Assembly: GCA_003661015.1 (NCBI GenBank)
Contig: QMVI01000053.1
Span: 1 to 7,485 of the forward strand
From: Methanosarcinales archaeon
GTDB lineage: Archaea > Halobacteriota > Methanosarcinia > DSM-18856 > Methermicoccaceae
Length of the DNA: 7,485 nucleotides
Reading direction: 5' to 3'
In this document: positions 1 through 5,311 of the stretch, piece by piece
Numbering within the stretch: position 1 is the stretch's first letter
How the letters are laid out: the number at the start of each line of letters is the position of its first letter
Program-made: the position numbers and the translations under genes
The notes under the pieces: model-generated
Database searches by the model: none
What the model was told of the DNA's origin: nothing
The model's input: only the letters and a program-made list of their open reading frames with translations

Positions 1-345
1 CAGATGATAGAGCTGATGCCAAGAGCCGAGTTGAATGGATATTACATCTCTCTAAACGAATACGAAGAACGACTCAAAAATCGAGCTTCTCGCGTTATTA
101 CAAGGTCTATGCACCGGAGAAGAATATATGATATAGATGGAACCCTTGTCGAGGTGGTTAGACCGATGGATAATTCAAGCTTCTGTGCAAACTGCACAAG
201 GCTGAGACTGACATCAGATGGTAGACTTAGAGGGTGTCTTTTATCCAGATATCCATCGATTAAGTTGAAAGAATTCTCCCATCAAGAACTGGTGCGAAGT
301 TTTCATGAAGTTGCAAAGCTCAGAAAACCATATTGGAGGGGATGA
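1..345 (+). CDS. moaA: GTP 3',8-cyclase MoaA, C-terminal third (5' end outside window)
   Basis: MoaA is the radical-SAM enzyme that, with MoaC, turns GTP into cyclic pyranopterin monophosphate, the first step of molybdopterin synthesis. Only the last 114 residues are visible; the frame is open through base 1, so the N-terminal radical-SAM CxxxCxxC cluster lies upstream. The visible part carries the second [4Fe-4S] site that binds GTP: three cysteines spaced C-x2-C-x13-C (visible residues 62, 65 and 79) in the motif FCANCTRLRLTSDGRLRGC, highly typical of MoaA. It also shows the preceding IELMP segment found in MoaA C-terminal domains. The gene ends in TGA at 343-345. The Shine-Dalgarno site of the next gene, moaD, lies inside its last codons, so translation is probably coupled. 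The cysteine pattern makes the identification very secure. Confidence 0.96.
   Translation, partial: QMIELMPRAELNGYYISLNEYEERLKNRASRVITRSMHRRRIYDIDGTLVEVVRPMDNSSFCANCTRLRLTSDGRLRGCLLSRYPSIKLKEFSHQELVRSFHEVAKLRKPYWRG
335..341 (+). promoter_or_regulatory. Shine-Dalgarno site deciding the moaD start
   Basis: GGAGGGG lies 5 bases before a GTG at 347. It sits inside the end of moaA. It favours GTG 347 over the in-frame ATG at 305, which has no such site and would add 14 residues absent from MoaD proteins. Confidence 0.75.
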
Positions 346-346
346 T

Positions 347-580
347 GTGATAAAGGTAATGTACTTTGCATACCTGAAAGACATCACTGGGGTCAAGGAA
401 GAATGGTTAGAGATTGATGGAAATCTTGTTCGGAACGTTCTAAACAAGATCTTTGAAAAGTATCCTAAACTGAAAGATGCCCCAATCATGGTTGTCGTTG
501 ATAAGAAGATTGTAAAAGAGGATGAGGTTGTTGAAGAGGGAGATGAAATAAGGGTCTATCCACCCGTATGTGGAGGTTGA
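347..580 (+). CDS. moaD: Molybdopterin synthase sulfur-carrier subunit MoaD
   Basis: This small ubiquitin-like protein carries sulfur as a C-terminal thiocarboxylate and, with MoaE, converts cPMP to molybdopterin. The product is 77 residues, the usual size for MoaD. It opens with the beta strand IKVMYFAYLKDITG and ends with VYPPVCGG, the diglycine tail that is adenylated and thiolated; the residue before GG is Cys where Ser is more usual. I chose GTG 347 because GGAGGGG lies 5 bases upstream and the protein then starts like other MoaD proteins. The start is one base after the moaA stop (343-345), and moaE follows 5 bases after the TGA. A related ThiS or SAMP sulfur carrier is the main alternative, but the position between moaA and moaE argues for MoaD. 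Confidence 0.93.
   Translation: MIKVMYFAYLKDITGVKEEWLEIDGNLVRNVLNKIFEKYPKLKDAPIMVVVDKKIVKEDEVVEEGDEIRVYPPVCGG
572..577 (+). promoter_or_regulatory. Shine-Dalgarno site deciding the moaE start
   Basis: GGAGGT overlaps the last codons of moaD and lies 8 bases before ATG 586. This favours ATG 586 over the ATG at 568, which precedes the site, and over the later ATG at 595. Confidence 0.7.
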
Positions 581-585
581 AAAAT

Positions 586-1023
586 ATGAAAAATATGAAC
601 AACAAAGTGATTCTAACAAGGGAAAGGATAGATATAAGTGATGTTCTGAATCGAGTATCCAAGAGCGAGGAATGTGGTGCAGTGGTGATGTTCATCGGAA
701 CAGTTAGGGGACTTGAGGGGGGGGAAAAAGTACACGAACTCAATATCGAGATAGATATGGATGTTGCACTCGAAACTCTGCAGAAATTGAGACAGGATAC
801 GATAAAGGAATATGGCATACAAGATTTGGTGGTGGTACATAGATACGGTACTCTAATGGTTGGAGATACAATAGTGGTGATTGTCGTTGCATCTGCACAT
901 AGAAAGGAAAGTTTTGATGCTTGTGAGTATTTTATTGACGAGCTTAAACGCATCGTTCCCATATGGAAGCTCGAAAAGAGAGAGAATGGCATGCACTGGG
1001 TGGGGTCAGAATGGCTGAAATGA
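586..1023 (+). CDS. moaE: Molybdopterin synthase catalytic subunit MoaE
   Basis: MoaE is the large subunit of molybdopterin synthase; it binds cPMP and receives two sulfurs from MoaD thiocarboxylate. The product is 145 residues, normal for the family. Visible signatures are GAVVMFIGTVRG (31-42), VVHRYGTLMVGD (83-94), SAHRKESFDACEYFID (103-118) and LKRIVPIWKLE (120-130). By hand alignment Lys121 and Lys128 match the E. coli catalytic Lys119 and Lys126. The stretch that in many MoaE proteins reads like YExYxxMA is here IEIDMDVA (54-61), a divergent version. An 8-G run (717-724) encodes Glu-Gly-Gly without disturbing the frame. The ATG at 595 is a possible alternative start. The 3' end overlaps moaC by 13 bases. 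The TGA stop is at 1021-1023. Confidence 0.95.
   Translation: MKNMNNKVILTRERIDISDVLNRVSKSEECGAVVMFIGTVRGLEGGEKVHELNIEIDMDVALETLQKLRQDTIKEYGIQDLVVVHRYGTLMVGDTIVVIVVASAHRKESFDACEYFIDELKRIVPIWKLEKRENGMHWVGSEWLK
999..1006 (+). promoter_or_regulatory. Shine-Dalgarno site for moaC inside moaE
   Basis: GGTGGGGT lies inside the end of moaE with 4 bases to ATG 1011. It supports starting MoaC at MAEMIDVSGK rather than at the ATG at 963 (which would add 16 residues) or at ATG 1020. Confidence 0.6.
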
Positions 1024-1448
1024 TAGATGTTAGTGGGAAAGTAGATGTAAAGAGGACTGCAAAGGCATGTGGAATTATAAAACTAAAAAAAGAAACTGTG
1101 AAAGAGATTCTGAAAGGCAAAGTGAAAAAAGGCGATGTCATATCTGTTTCTAAGGTTGCAGCCATACAAGCTGTGAAGAATACTCCTCAACTTCTTCCTC
1201 TGTGTCATCCAATACCCATTACAGATGTGAGAGTTGATATTGAGGTTGGAGAGGATGCGGTTTAGTGTGAGTGTGAGGTCGGAACCATTTACAAGACAGG
1301 TGTTGAGATGGAGGCTCTGGCTGGCGTGAGTGTCGCACTTCTCTGTATTTGGGACATGGTAAAATACCTCGAGAAAGACGAGAGAGGACAATACCCTTCA
1401 ACCAACATAACAGATATCAAAGTAATTTCAAAAGAGGTGTACAAGTGA
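1011..1448 (+). CDS. moaC: Cyclic pyranopterin monophosphate synthase MoaC, with in-frame TAG at codon 85
   Basis: MoaC converts the MoaA product (3',8-cyclo-7,8-dihydro-GTP) to cPMP. Read with TAG as a sense codon, the gene gives 145 residues, typical for archaeal MoaC. It starts MAEMIDVSGK and ends at TGA 1446-1448. By hand alignment to E. coli MoaC, Lys40, His66 (in PLCHPIPITD), Glu99 and Glu101 (TGVEMEAL), Asp115 and Lys118 (IWDMVKY) correspond to Lys51, His77, Glu112, Glu114, Asp128 and Lys131. The TAG (1263-1265) is residue 85, roughly E. coli Glu100, between the two halves of the active site. Stopping there would remove four of these six residues. There is no frameshift: the sequence after TAG continues in the same frame as CECEVGTIYKTGVEMEAL. 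The gene overlaps moaE (13 bases) and moeA (GTGA, 4 bases). The identification is certain; that TAG is translated is inferred. A nonsense-mutated pseudogene is the alternative. Confidence 0.93.
1263..1265 (+). other. In-frame TAG in moaC, candidate pyrrolysine codon
   Basis: The codon order is GAT GCG GTT TAG TGT GAG. It fills a single column where many MoaC proteins have Glu or another polar residue, and the residues on both sides remain aligned with the family without any gap. Confidence 0.8.
1434..1439 (+). promoter_or_regulatory. Shine-Dalgarno site deciding the moeA start
   Basis: GAGGTG inside the last codons of moaC lies 5 bases before GTG 1445. The GTG overlaps the moaC TGA as GTGA, a usual arrangement for translational coupling. 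Confidence 0.75.
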
Positions 1449-2617
1449 GGGACGAAAACGTTTCACTCGAAGATGCACAGAAAATCATGAGAGAGGAGAG
1501 AGACAGACTCAAGGACAGTATAGGAACTGAGGTCTTTCATATCAATAATATTTCCCCACACACTCTATTGGACAGAGTTTTGGCAGAAGATGTTGTGGCA
1601 AATAGAGACCTTCCACCATTTGATGTTGCAACCATGGATGGATTTGCACTCAGGGTTCCCCCTCTGTATCCTCTAACGATAAAAGGTAAAATACAAGCCG
1701 GTGAATACGGAGATGGGAAGGAAATCGGAGTTAGAGAGAGCTTTGGTATAGCAACGGGAGCTATCTTGCCCAAGGGAGCAAATGCTGTTTTGCCCGTTGA
1801 GTGTGCGGAAATAAAAGAGGACGTTCTCACTGGGGGAGAGGTTAAGAAGGGGGAATTCGTTCTTTTAAAGGGCTCTGATGTTCGTAAAGGAGAAGTGGTG
1901 GCAAAAAAAGGTATGTTCATAAACGAAAGGATACTTGCTCTTTGCACATTATCTGATGAGATATGCATATACAAAAAACCAAGAGTGGGAGTGATAGGAA
2001 GTGGGGATGAAATCGTCGATGGTCTGATGCCAGATTCAAATACACACATGGTTTGTGCATACCTCTGTAAAATGGGAGTCGATGCTGTAAGGATTGGTGT
2101 TGTTCAGGACGATTACAGCATATTGGAAGAGACTATTTCAAATGCTTCGAAAAAATATGATGTGGTTATAACGGTAGGTGGTATCTCGGTTGGAGAAAAG
2201 GACTTCGTGAGGGCAATATTAGAGAATGAAGGAGAAGTGGTATTTCAGGGTGTTCGTATAAAACCAGGAAAGCCAGTATCCTTCTGGTACTTTAATGACA
2301 CACCGGTTCTTTCGTTGCCAGGTAAACCAACTGGAGCGTTTACGGCACTTGAACTTGTCGGCTCAAAGATGTTCGGAGACATCATTAGAAGAAGTTGCTG
2401 GCTAAGAATTGGAGAGAAGGTGGCAGGACAGTGCGGATATGTGAATGTGCTTTATGGAGACATGGATTCAGGATATTTTGTTCCTAATGGGGTGAAAAAT
2501 GGAAAATACAACACTTCAATAGTTTCAGCCTGTCTCTCAACGATAAAATCATCCTGTTATACGCTTTTTGAGAATTCTATTGAAAAAGATGAACAGATTG
2601 AAGTTTTTTTGCTTTAA
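1445..2617 (+). CDS. moeA: Molybdopterin molybdenumtransferase MoeA
   Basis: MoeA inserts molybdate (or tungstate) into adenylylated molybdopterin. The product is 390 residues, close to the family norm. Motifs in order: DVATMDGFAL (60-69), TGAILPKGANAVLPVE (104-119), GSDVR (143-147), PRVGVIGSGDEIV (179-191), VGGISVGEKDFV (244-255), GVRIKPGKPV (269-278) and LPGKP (291-295). The acidic residues expected for metal and cofactor handling (Asp65, Asp145, Asp188, Asp253) are all present. LPGKP replaces the more common LPGNP. The GTG at 1445 was chosen because of its GAGGTG site and its overlap with the moaC stop. The in-frame ATG at 1349 lies deep in moaC coding sequence and would add 32 residues of out-of-frame moaC. 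This is the last gene of the plus-strand operon and ends in TAA 4 bases before the convergent DUF99 stop. Confidence 0.94.
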   Translation: MRDENVSLEDAQKIMREERDRLKDSIGTEVFHINNISPHTLLDRVLAEDVVANRDLPPFDVATMDGFALRVPPLYPLTIKGKIQAGEYGDGKEIGVRESFGIATGAILPKGANAVLPVECAEIKEDVLTGGEVKKGEFVLLKGSDVRKGEVVAKKGMFINERILALCTLSDEICIYKKPRVGVIGSGDEIVDGLMPDSNTHMVCAYLCKMGVDAVRIGVVQDDYSILEETISNASKKYDVVITVGGISVGEKDFVRAILENEGEVVFQGVRIKPGKPVSFWYFNDTPVLSLPGKPTGAFTALELVGSKMFGDIIRRSCWLRIGEKVAGQCGYVNVLYGDMDSGYFVPNGVKNGKYNTSIVSACLSTIKSSCYTLFENSIEKDEQIEVFLL

Positions 2618-2623
2618 AAACTT
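2601..2623. terminator. Candidate bidirectional terminator between moeA and the DUF99 gene
   Basis: A perfect 8-bp inverted repeat, AAGTTTTT (2601-2608) and AAAAACTT (2616-2623), has a 7-base loop. It spans the TAA of moeA (2615-2617) and touches the TAA of the converging gene (2622-2624). T-runs occur on both strands (T7 at 2604-2610 on plus, T5 on minus across 2616-2620). Archaeal termination depends mainly on T-runs, so the hairpin itself may be incidental. Confidence 0.4.
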
Positions 2624-3191
2624 ATGCTTTTCCACTGGACTCTCCTAAAACCATGGCTGTTGCTATCAAATGTGCAACTCTTATTGGTTCTGGAATGCTC
2701 GAATGTAACGATGTTCTCTTAACAAGTTTGGTGGCATACGATGGGGATATGCCAGCACACTGGATATACACCTCGCTTGGGCCACCTGTATCTACTGGTG
2801 TCAGCGGACCTGCCTTCTTTATCATAGAAAATCTCAGTTCGGAATCAACGACGTTCTCAAGTGCTTTTTTTATTGCATCAAAATCTGGTAAACTTCTGGT
2901 GATGACTACAACTGGTATTGAGGTATTCTCGTACAGCATTTGTATATCCACAACATTGAAACCACCAAACGTCACACCATCAAGCAGTATTACTCTCAAC
3001 TGAGAATAGTACTTTGACGAAAGAATCATTTGGGATATTTTGGGTGTAGCGTCGAGCCCGTCCTTTGTTATCTATGTTTTCATAATGCCATCTATCCATT
3101 CGCCCCCCCTGAATACGGTGCCAACCACCAGTATCTTTTTCCCTTTTAAAGGAGAATCATCCAGACCCAATATTCTTGTTTCTGGCTTCAT
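2622..3191 (-). CDS. DUF99 (UPF0215) endonuclease V-like protein, with in-frame TAG at codon 40
   Basis: This is a member of the archaeal DUF99/UPF0215 family, distantly related to endonuclease V; its physiological role is poorly defined. With TAG read as sense, the gene gives 189 residues, the normal family length. It begins MKPETRILGLDDSP (the family N-terminal motif), continues ILVVGTVFRGGEWIDGIMKT, then TAG (3074-3072), then ITKDGLDAT. LLDGVTFGGFN (69-79) and a C-terminal IPEPIRVAHLIA followed by GESSGKA are also typical. The ATG at 3191 overlaps the rpoL stop as ATGA, which supports this start. Treating TAG as stop would leave a 39-residue peptide and force a false start at the ATG at 3029, losing the conserved N-terminal motif. 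It is the last gene of the minus-strand operon and ends in TAA. Family membership is strong; translation of TAG is inferred. Confidence 0.88.
3072..3074 (-). other. In-frame TAG in the DUF99 gene, candidate pyrrolysine codon
   Basis: On the minus strand the codons read ATG AAA ACA TAG ATA ACA. The TAG is residue 40, between the conserved DG(I/V)..T segment and the conserved DGLDAT segment, in a variable column with no gap on either side. Confidence 0.78.
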
Positions 3192-3463
3192 TTCAACTTC
3201 GATGAGAATTTGTCTATGAACTCATCACAGAGTAGTGATGCTTTCTTTGCAGCATCCTTGAGAACCTCAATGGGGTCATCTTCATATGTTCTTATAGTCA
3301 AAATCGGATCACTGACCGTTGGAAACTTGAAATCATAGCAAGCTATGTCAACCCTTTCATCGCTGAGGAGTATGTCTGTTAGCAAGTTCAATAAAGTATG
3401 GGACTCTCCTTCCATTCTCAATTTCACAAGATTATCTGCCTTCTCAAGGATCACGACCCTCAT
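3188..3463 (-). CDS. rpoL: DNA-directed RNA polymerase subunit L (Rpo11)
   Basis: Rpo11 pairs with Rpo3 (RpoD) to form the assembly platform of archaeal RNA polymerase, equivalent to the bacterial alpha dimer and eukaryotic Rpb11. The protein is 91 residues, the standard length. The diagnostic block GESHTLLNLLTDILL (19-33) is followed by VDIACYDFKFPTVSDPILTIRT, matching the family pattern of a conserved P....P.L.I.T strand. A C-terminal helix runs from about residue 62 to the end. The ATG at 3463 follows the csl4 stop (TGA at 3467-3465) by a single base, and the stop overlaps the DUF99 start. A polymerase subunit next to csl4 fits a housekeeping RNA-metabolism operon. Confidence 0.95.
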   Translation of the reverse strand: MRVVILEKADNLVKLRMEGESHTLLNLLTDILLSDERVDIACYDFKFPTVSDPILTIRTYEDDPIEVLKDAAKKASLLCDEFIDKFSSKLK

Positions 3464-3464
3464 A

Positions 3465-4157
3465 TCATATCATCCCCATGGAGTACTCCTTGGATAATTT
3501 TCTTGTCTCGGTCCTTCCGCACTTTGGACATTTGAGCTTTCCTTTCTCAAGTACGAGTGGTACTCTGCACATCCCACACAATGCTTTCAGAACACCAAGC
3601 TCCGGGTCAACTGTGGATAAACGCAAATTCTTTACGTCTATTATCTTCGCCTTTATTATGTCTCCATACCTAAACTCCATACTCAAATCCTTAACATATG
3701 CATCTTTAACATTGGATACGTGTATGGCTGCTTGGGGCAGATTTGGTATCATTCTATTGCTCAGACTTTCAAGACATATGACATCAACAAGAACCATCGA
3801 CTCTTTTATATCCGAGACCTTGCCTATCACAATGTCTCCTTCCTTTAATTTTGGAGGAGCATTTACCTCTGGGAACACCTTCGCATATCTTTGTTCTTTG
3901 TCATAATAAGGACGACCTGCAACCGAGGCATATATCCCCCCAACAAATTCGTAAGTTCCACTTCCTGCAACATATTCCTCAGCGGTTCCAACAAAATCCC
4001 CAGGGAGTACGAGAGGAGAGGAGAGTTTCTCTGGCTTCTCTTCAAGCTCTTTTATCTCGGATTCCTCCTTGCTCTTAACTTTATCCTTGTTTCCGGATAG
4101 CTTTTTTCTTACAACCTTCTTCTTCCTCTGTACCTTAATAGCACATCCCTCACTCAC
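3465..4157 (-). CDS. csl4: Archaeal exosome RNA-binding cap subunit Csl4, with extended charged N-terminus
   Basis: Csl4 caps the archaeal exosome with S1 domains and helps recruit RNA to the Rrp41/Rrp42 ring. The canonical protein begins near residue 49 here, with LVLPGDFVGTAEEYVAGSGT, followed by GGIYASVAG. An S1 domain spans about 104-182 (LKEGDIVIGKV ... NLRLSTVD), and a C-terminal zinc ribbon has Cys194, Cys197, Cys210 and Cys213. Residues 1-48 form an unusual Lys/Glu-rich extension. The start is the weak point: GTG 4157 overlaps the methyltransferase end by 8 bases, but the nearest GGAGGT (4180-4175) is 17 bases upstream, too far for a normal site. No ATG occurs in frame before the conserved core, so the extension is probably real, although its exact first codon is uncertain. 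The gene ends in TGA one base before rpoL. Confidence 0.93.
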   Translation of the reverse strand: MSEGCAIKVQRKKKVVRKKLSGNKDKVKSKEESEIKELEEKPEKLSSPLVLPGDFVGTAEEYVAGSGTYEFVGGIYASVAGRPYYDKEQRYAKVFPEVNAPPKLKEGDIVIGKVSDIKESMVLVDVICLESLSNRMIPNLPQAAIHVSNVKDAYVKDLSMEFRYGDIIKAKIIDVKNLRLSTVDPELGVLKALCGMCRVPLVLEKGKLKCPKCGRTETRKLSKEYSMGMI

Positions 4158-4755
4158 ACTTTTTAATCCTATATACCTCCACTGGTATATAACACACTTT
4201 GTGTTTATGATGTTTGAACATTTTCTTCATAGGATATTCCATCACATACACCTGTGTTATTCTGTGAGGCTTTATGAAGTGTTCAACGAACTCCTTACTA
4301 CTCTGATTGTGAATGCTATATATAATATCTCCTATCCTCAGAGCTGTGCTCAAAAAAGTTCTATCGCTACCTTTTTTTTGTGCTCCAAATGGAGGATTCA
4401 TTACAACTGTCGCTTTCTTATCTCTAACAGTATTTGGAACGAGGATAACATCACACAACACAAACTCCACATCCACTCCAACTTTCTTGGCATTTTTCAT
4501 TGCAATTCTCAATGCATCAGCATCAATGTCGAAACCTACAACCCTTTCTGCCCCCAATAGTTTTGCTCCTATCCCAAGTATGCCTGTCCCACACCCCAGA
4601 TCATAAACAGTCCCCTCTAAATCTCCCATCACATAAGCAGTGTAAAGAAGTGCTGATGCTATCTGTGGTGGTGTTGCATACTGTTCAAATCCCAATTTTG
4701 GATCTGTATACAATTCCAGATGTTCAAGCTTTATCTCAAGCTCTTTCTTTTTCAT
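4150..4755 (-). CDS. METTL5-like rRNA N6-adenine methyltransferase
   Basis: This is a class I SAM-dependent methyltransferase of 201 residues. It shows the SAM-binding motif DLGCGTGILGIG (52-63), the acidic strand VVGFDIDADAL (72-82), the catalytic NPPFG (120-124) typical of N6-adenine methyltransferases, and IIYSIHNQSS (144-153), which resembles the YSlHKt segment of METTL5. The start MKKKELEIKLEHLE and the FEQYATPPQIA block (23-33) also match METTL5-type enzymes. Eukaryotic METTL5 methylates one adenosine in the decoding region of 18S rRNA, so an archaeal 16S target is the likely substrate by analogy. ATG 4755 is preferred over the TTG at 4776, because METTL5 proteins begin at this point. 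It overlaps the previous gene by 20 bases and csl4 by 8. The enzyme family is confident; the exact substrate is inferred. Confidence 0.87.
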   Translation of the reverse strand: MKKKELEIKLEHLELYTDPKLGFEQYATPPQIASALLYTAYVMGDLEGTVYDLGCGTGILGIGAKLLGAERVVGFDIDADALRIAMKNAKKVGVDVEFVLCDVILVPNTVRDKKATVVMNPPFGAQKKGSDRTFLSTALRIGDIIYSIHNQSSKEFVEHFIKPHRITQVYVMEYPMKKMFKHHKHKVCYIPVEVYRIKKCE

Positions 4756-5311
4756 ATTCCATAAAGAAATTGGCAAACTTTTTTAATGCTATGAACCGAT
4801 GCGAACATACACTTTTTTCGTCTGGGGTCATCTCTCCAAATGTTTTTCCCGTACTATCAAACTCGAAAATTGGGTCGAACCCAAAACCATGAGAACCTCT
4901 CTCAAATTTAGAGATGCTTCCATAAACTTCTCCCTTGAACAACATCGGGCCCAAATCCTCTGAGCAAAAACCAACACACGAAACAAACTTTGCTTTCCTG
5001 TTTTTCACACCCTCCATAAGCTTCAGAATACCTCGATTTCCAATGGTTCTGCAAACATATGAAGAGTAAGGTCCGGGAAAACCATCAAGAGCCTCAATAA
5101 AGAGTCCTGCATCTTCTATTATATACGCACTTTTGTCTCTGACTCTTTTCATAACCTCTTTAATACCAAAAAGTACTATTTCCTCTATAGAGTCTGACTG
5201 GATTTCAATATATCCTTTTGTATCTTGGTGGAGATGTATGCCGTATTCTGAAAGAATATGGAGAGCTTCATGAAATTTATGCCTGTTCCCAGTAACGAAC
5301 ACTACGTTCAT
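4736..5311 (-). CDS. XTP/dITP diphosphatase (RdgB/HAM1 family)
   Basis: This house-cleaning enzyme hydrolyses deaminated purine nucleotides (ITP, dITP, XTP) to monophosphates, keeping them out of DNA and RNA. The product is 191 residues, normal for the family. The N-terminal VTGNRHKFHEA (6-16) is the nucleotide-binding signature. IIEDAGLFIEALDGFPGPYS (64-83) contains the catalytic acidic pair and the conserved GFPGPYS turn. HGFGFDPIF (141-149), GKTFGEM (155-161), a conserved EK (165-166) and SHR (170-172) complete the family pattern. The ATG at 5311 is preceded by GAGGA (5325-5321, 9-base spacing). The gene overlaps the end of marker 14 by 35 bases and the methyltransferase by 20, so it is surely co-transcribed. 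It ends in TGA. Confidence 0.94.
   Translation of the reverse strand: MNVVFVTGNRHKFHEALHILSEYGIHLHQDTKGYIEIQSDSIEEIVLFGIKEVMKRVRDKSAYIIEDAGLFIEALDGFPGPYSSYVCRTIGNRGILKLMEGVKNRKAKFVSCVGFCSEDLGPMLFKGEVYGSISKFERGSHGFGFDPIFEFDSTGKTFGEMTPDEKSVCSHRFIALKKFANFFMEYEKERA

Noticed and set aside
305..346. Upstream in-frame ATG for moaD
   Set aside because: It would add 14 residues lying inside moaA; GTG 347 has the Shine-Dalgarno site and gives a normal MoaD N-terminus.
486..992. 168-codon minus-strand open frame opposite moaD and moaE
   Set aside because: The moaD and moaE identifications on the plus strand are strong; the minus-strand translation is Ser/Phe-rich shadow sequence.
1266..1300. Possible hairpin just after the moaC TAG (GGT CGGA ACC) as a pyrrolysine insertion element
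   Set aside because: The stem is only 3 base pairs and no similar structure follows the TAG in the DUF99 gene, so I do not claim a PYLIS-like signal.
1011..1448. moaC as a nonsense-mutated pseudogene
   Set aside because: There is no second lesion, every visible catalytic residue is kept on both sides, the Shine-Dalgarno sites and overlaps are intact, and a second unrelated gene shows the same codon. Pseudogenisation is not excluded, but it is the weaker explanation.
2653..3003. Long open frame on the plus strand opposite the DUF99 gene (116 codons)
   Set aside because: It is the antisense shadow of a conserved coding region and its translation resembles no family I know.
4069..4560. 163-codon open frame on the plus strand opposite the methyltransferase and csl4
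   Set aside because: Its translation is rich in His, Phe and Cys with no motif, and it lies opposite two well-supported genes.
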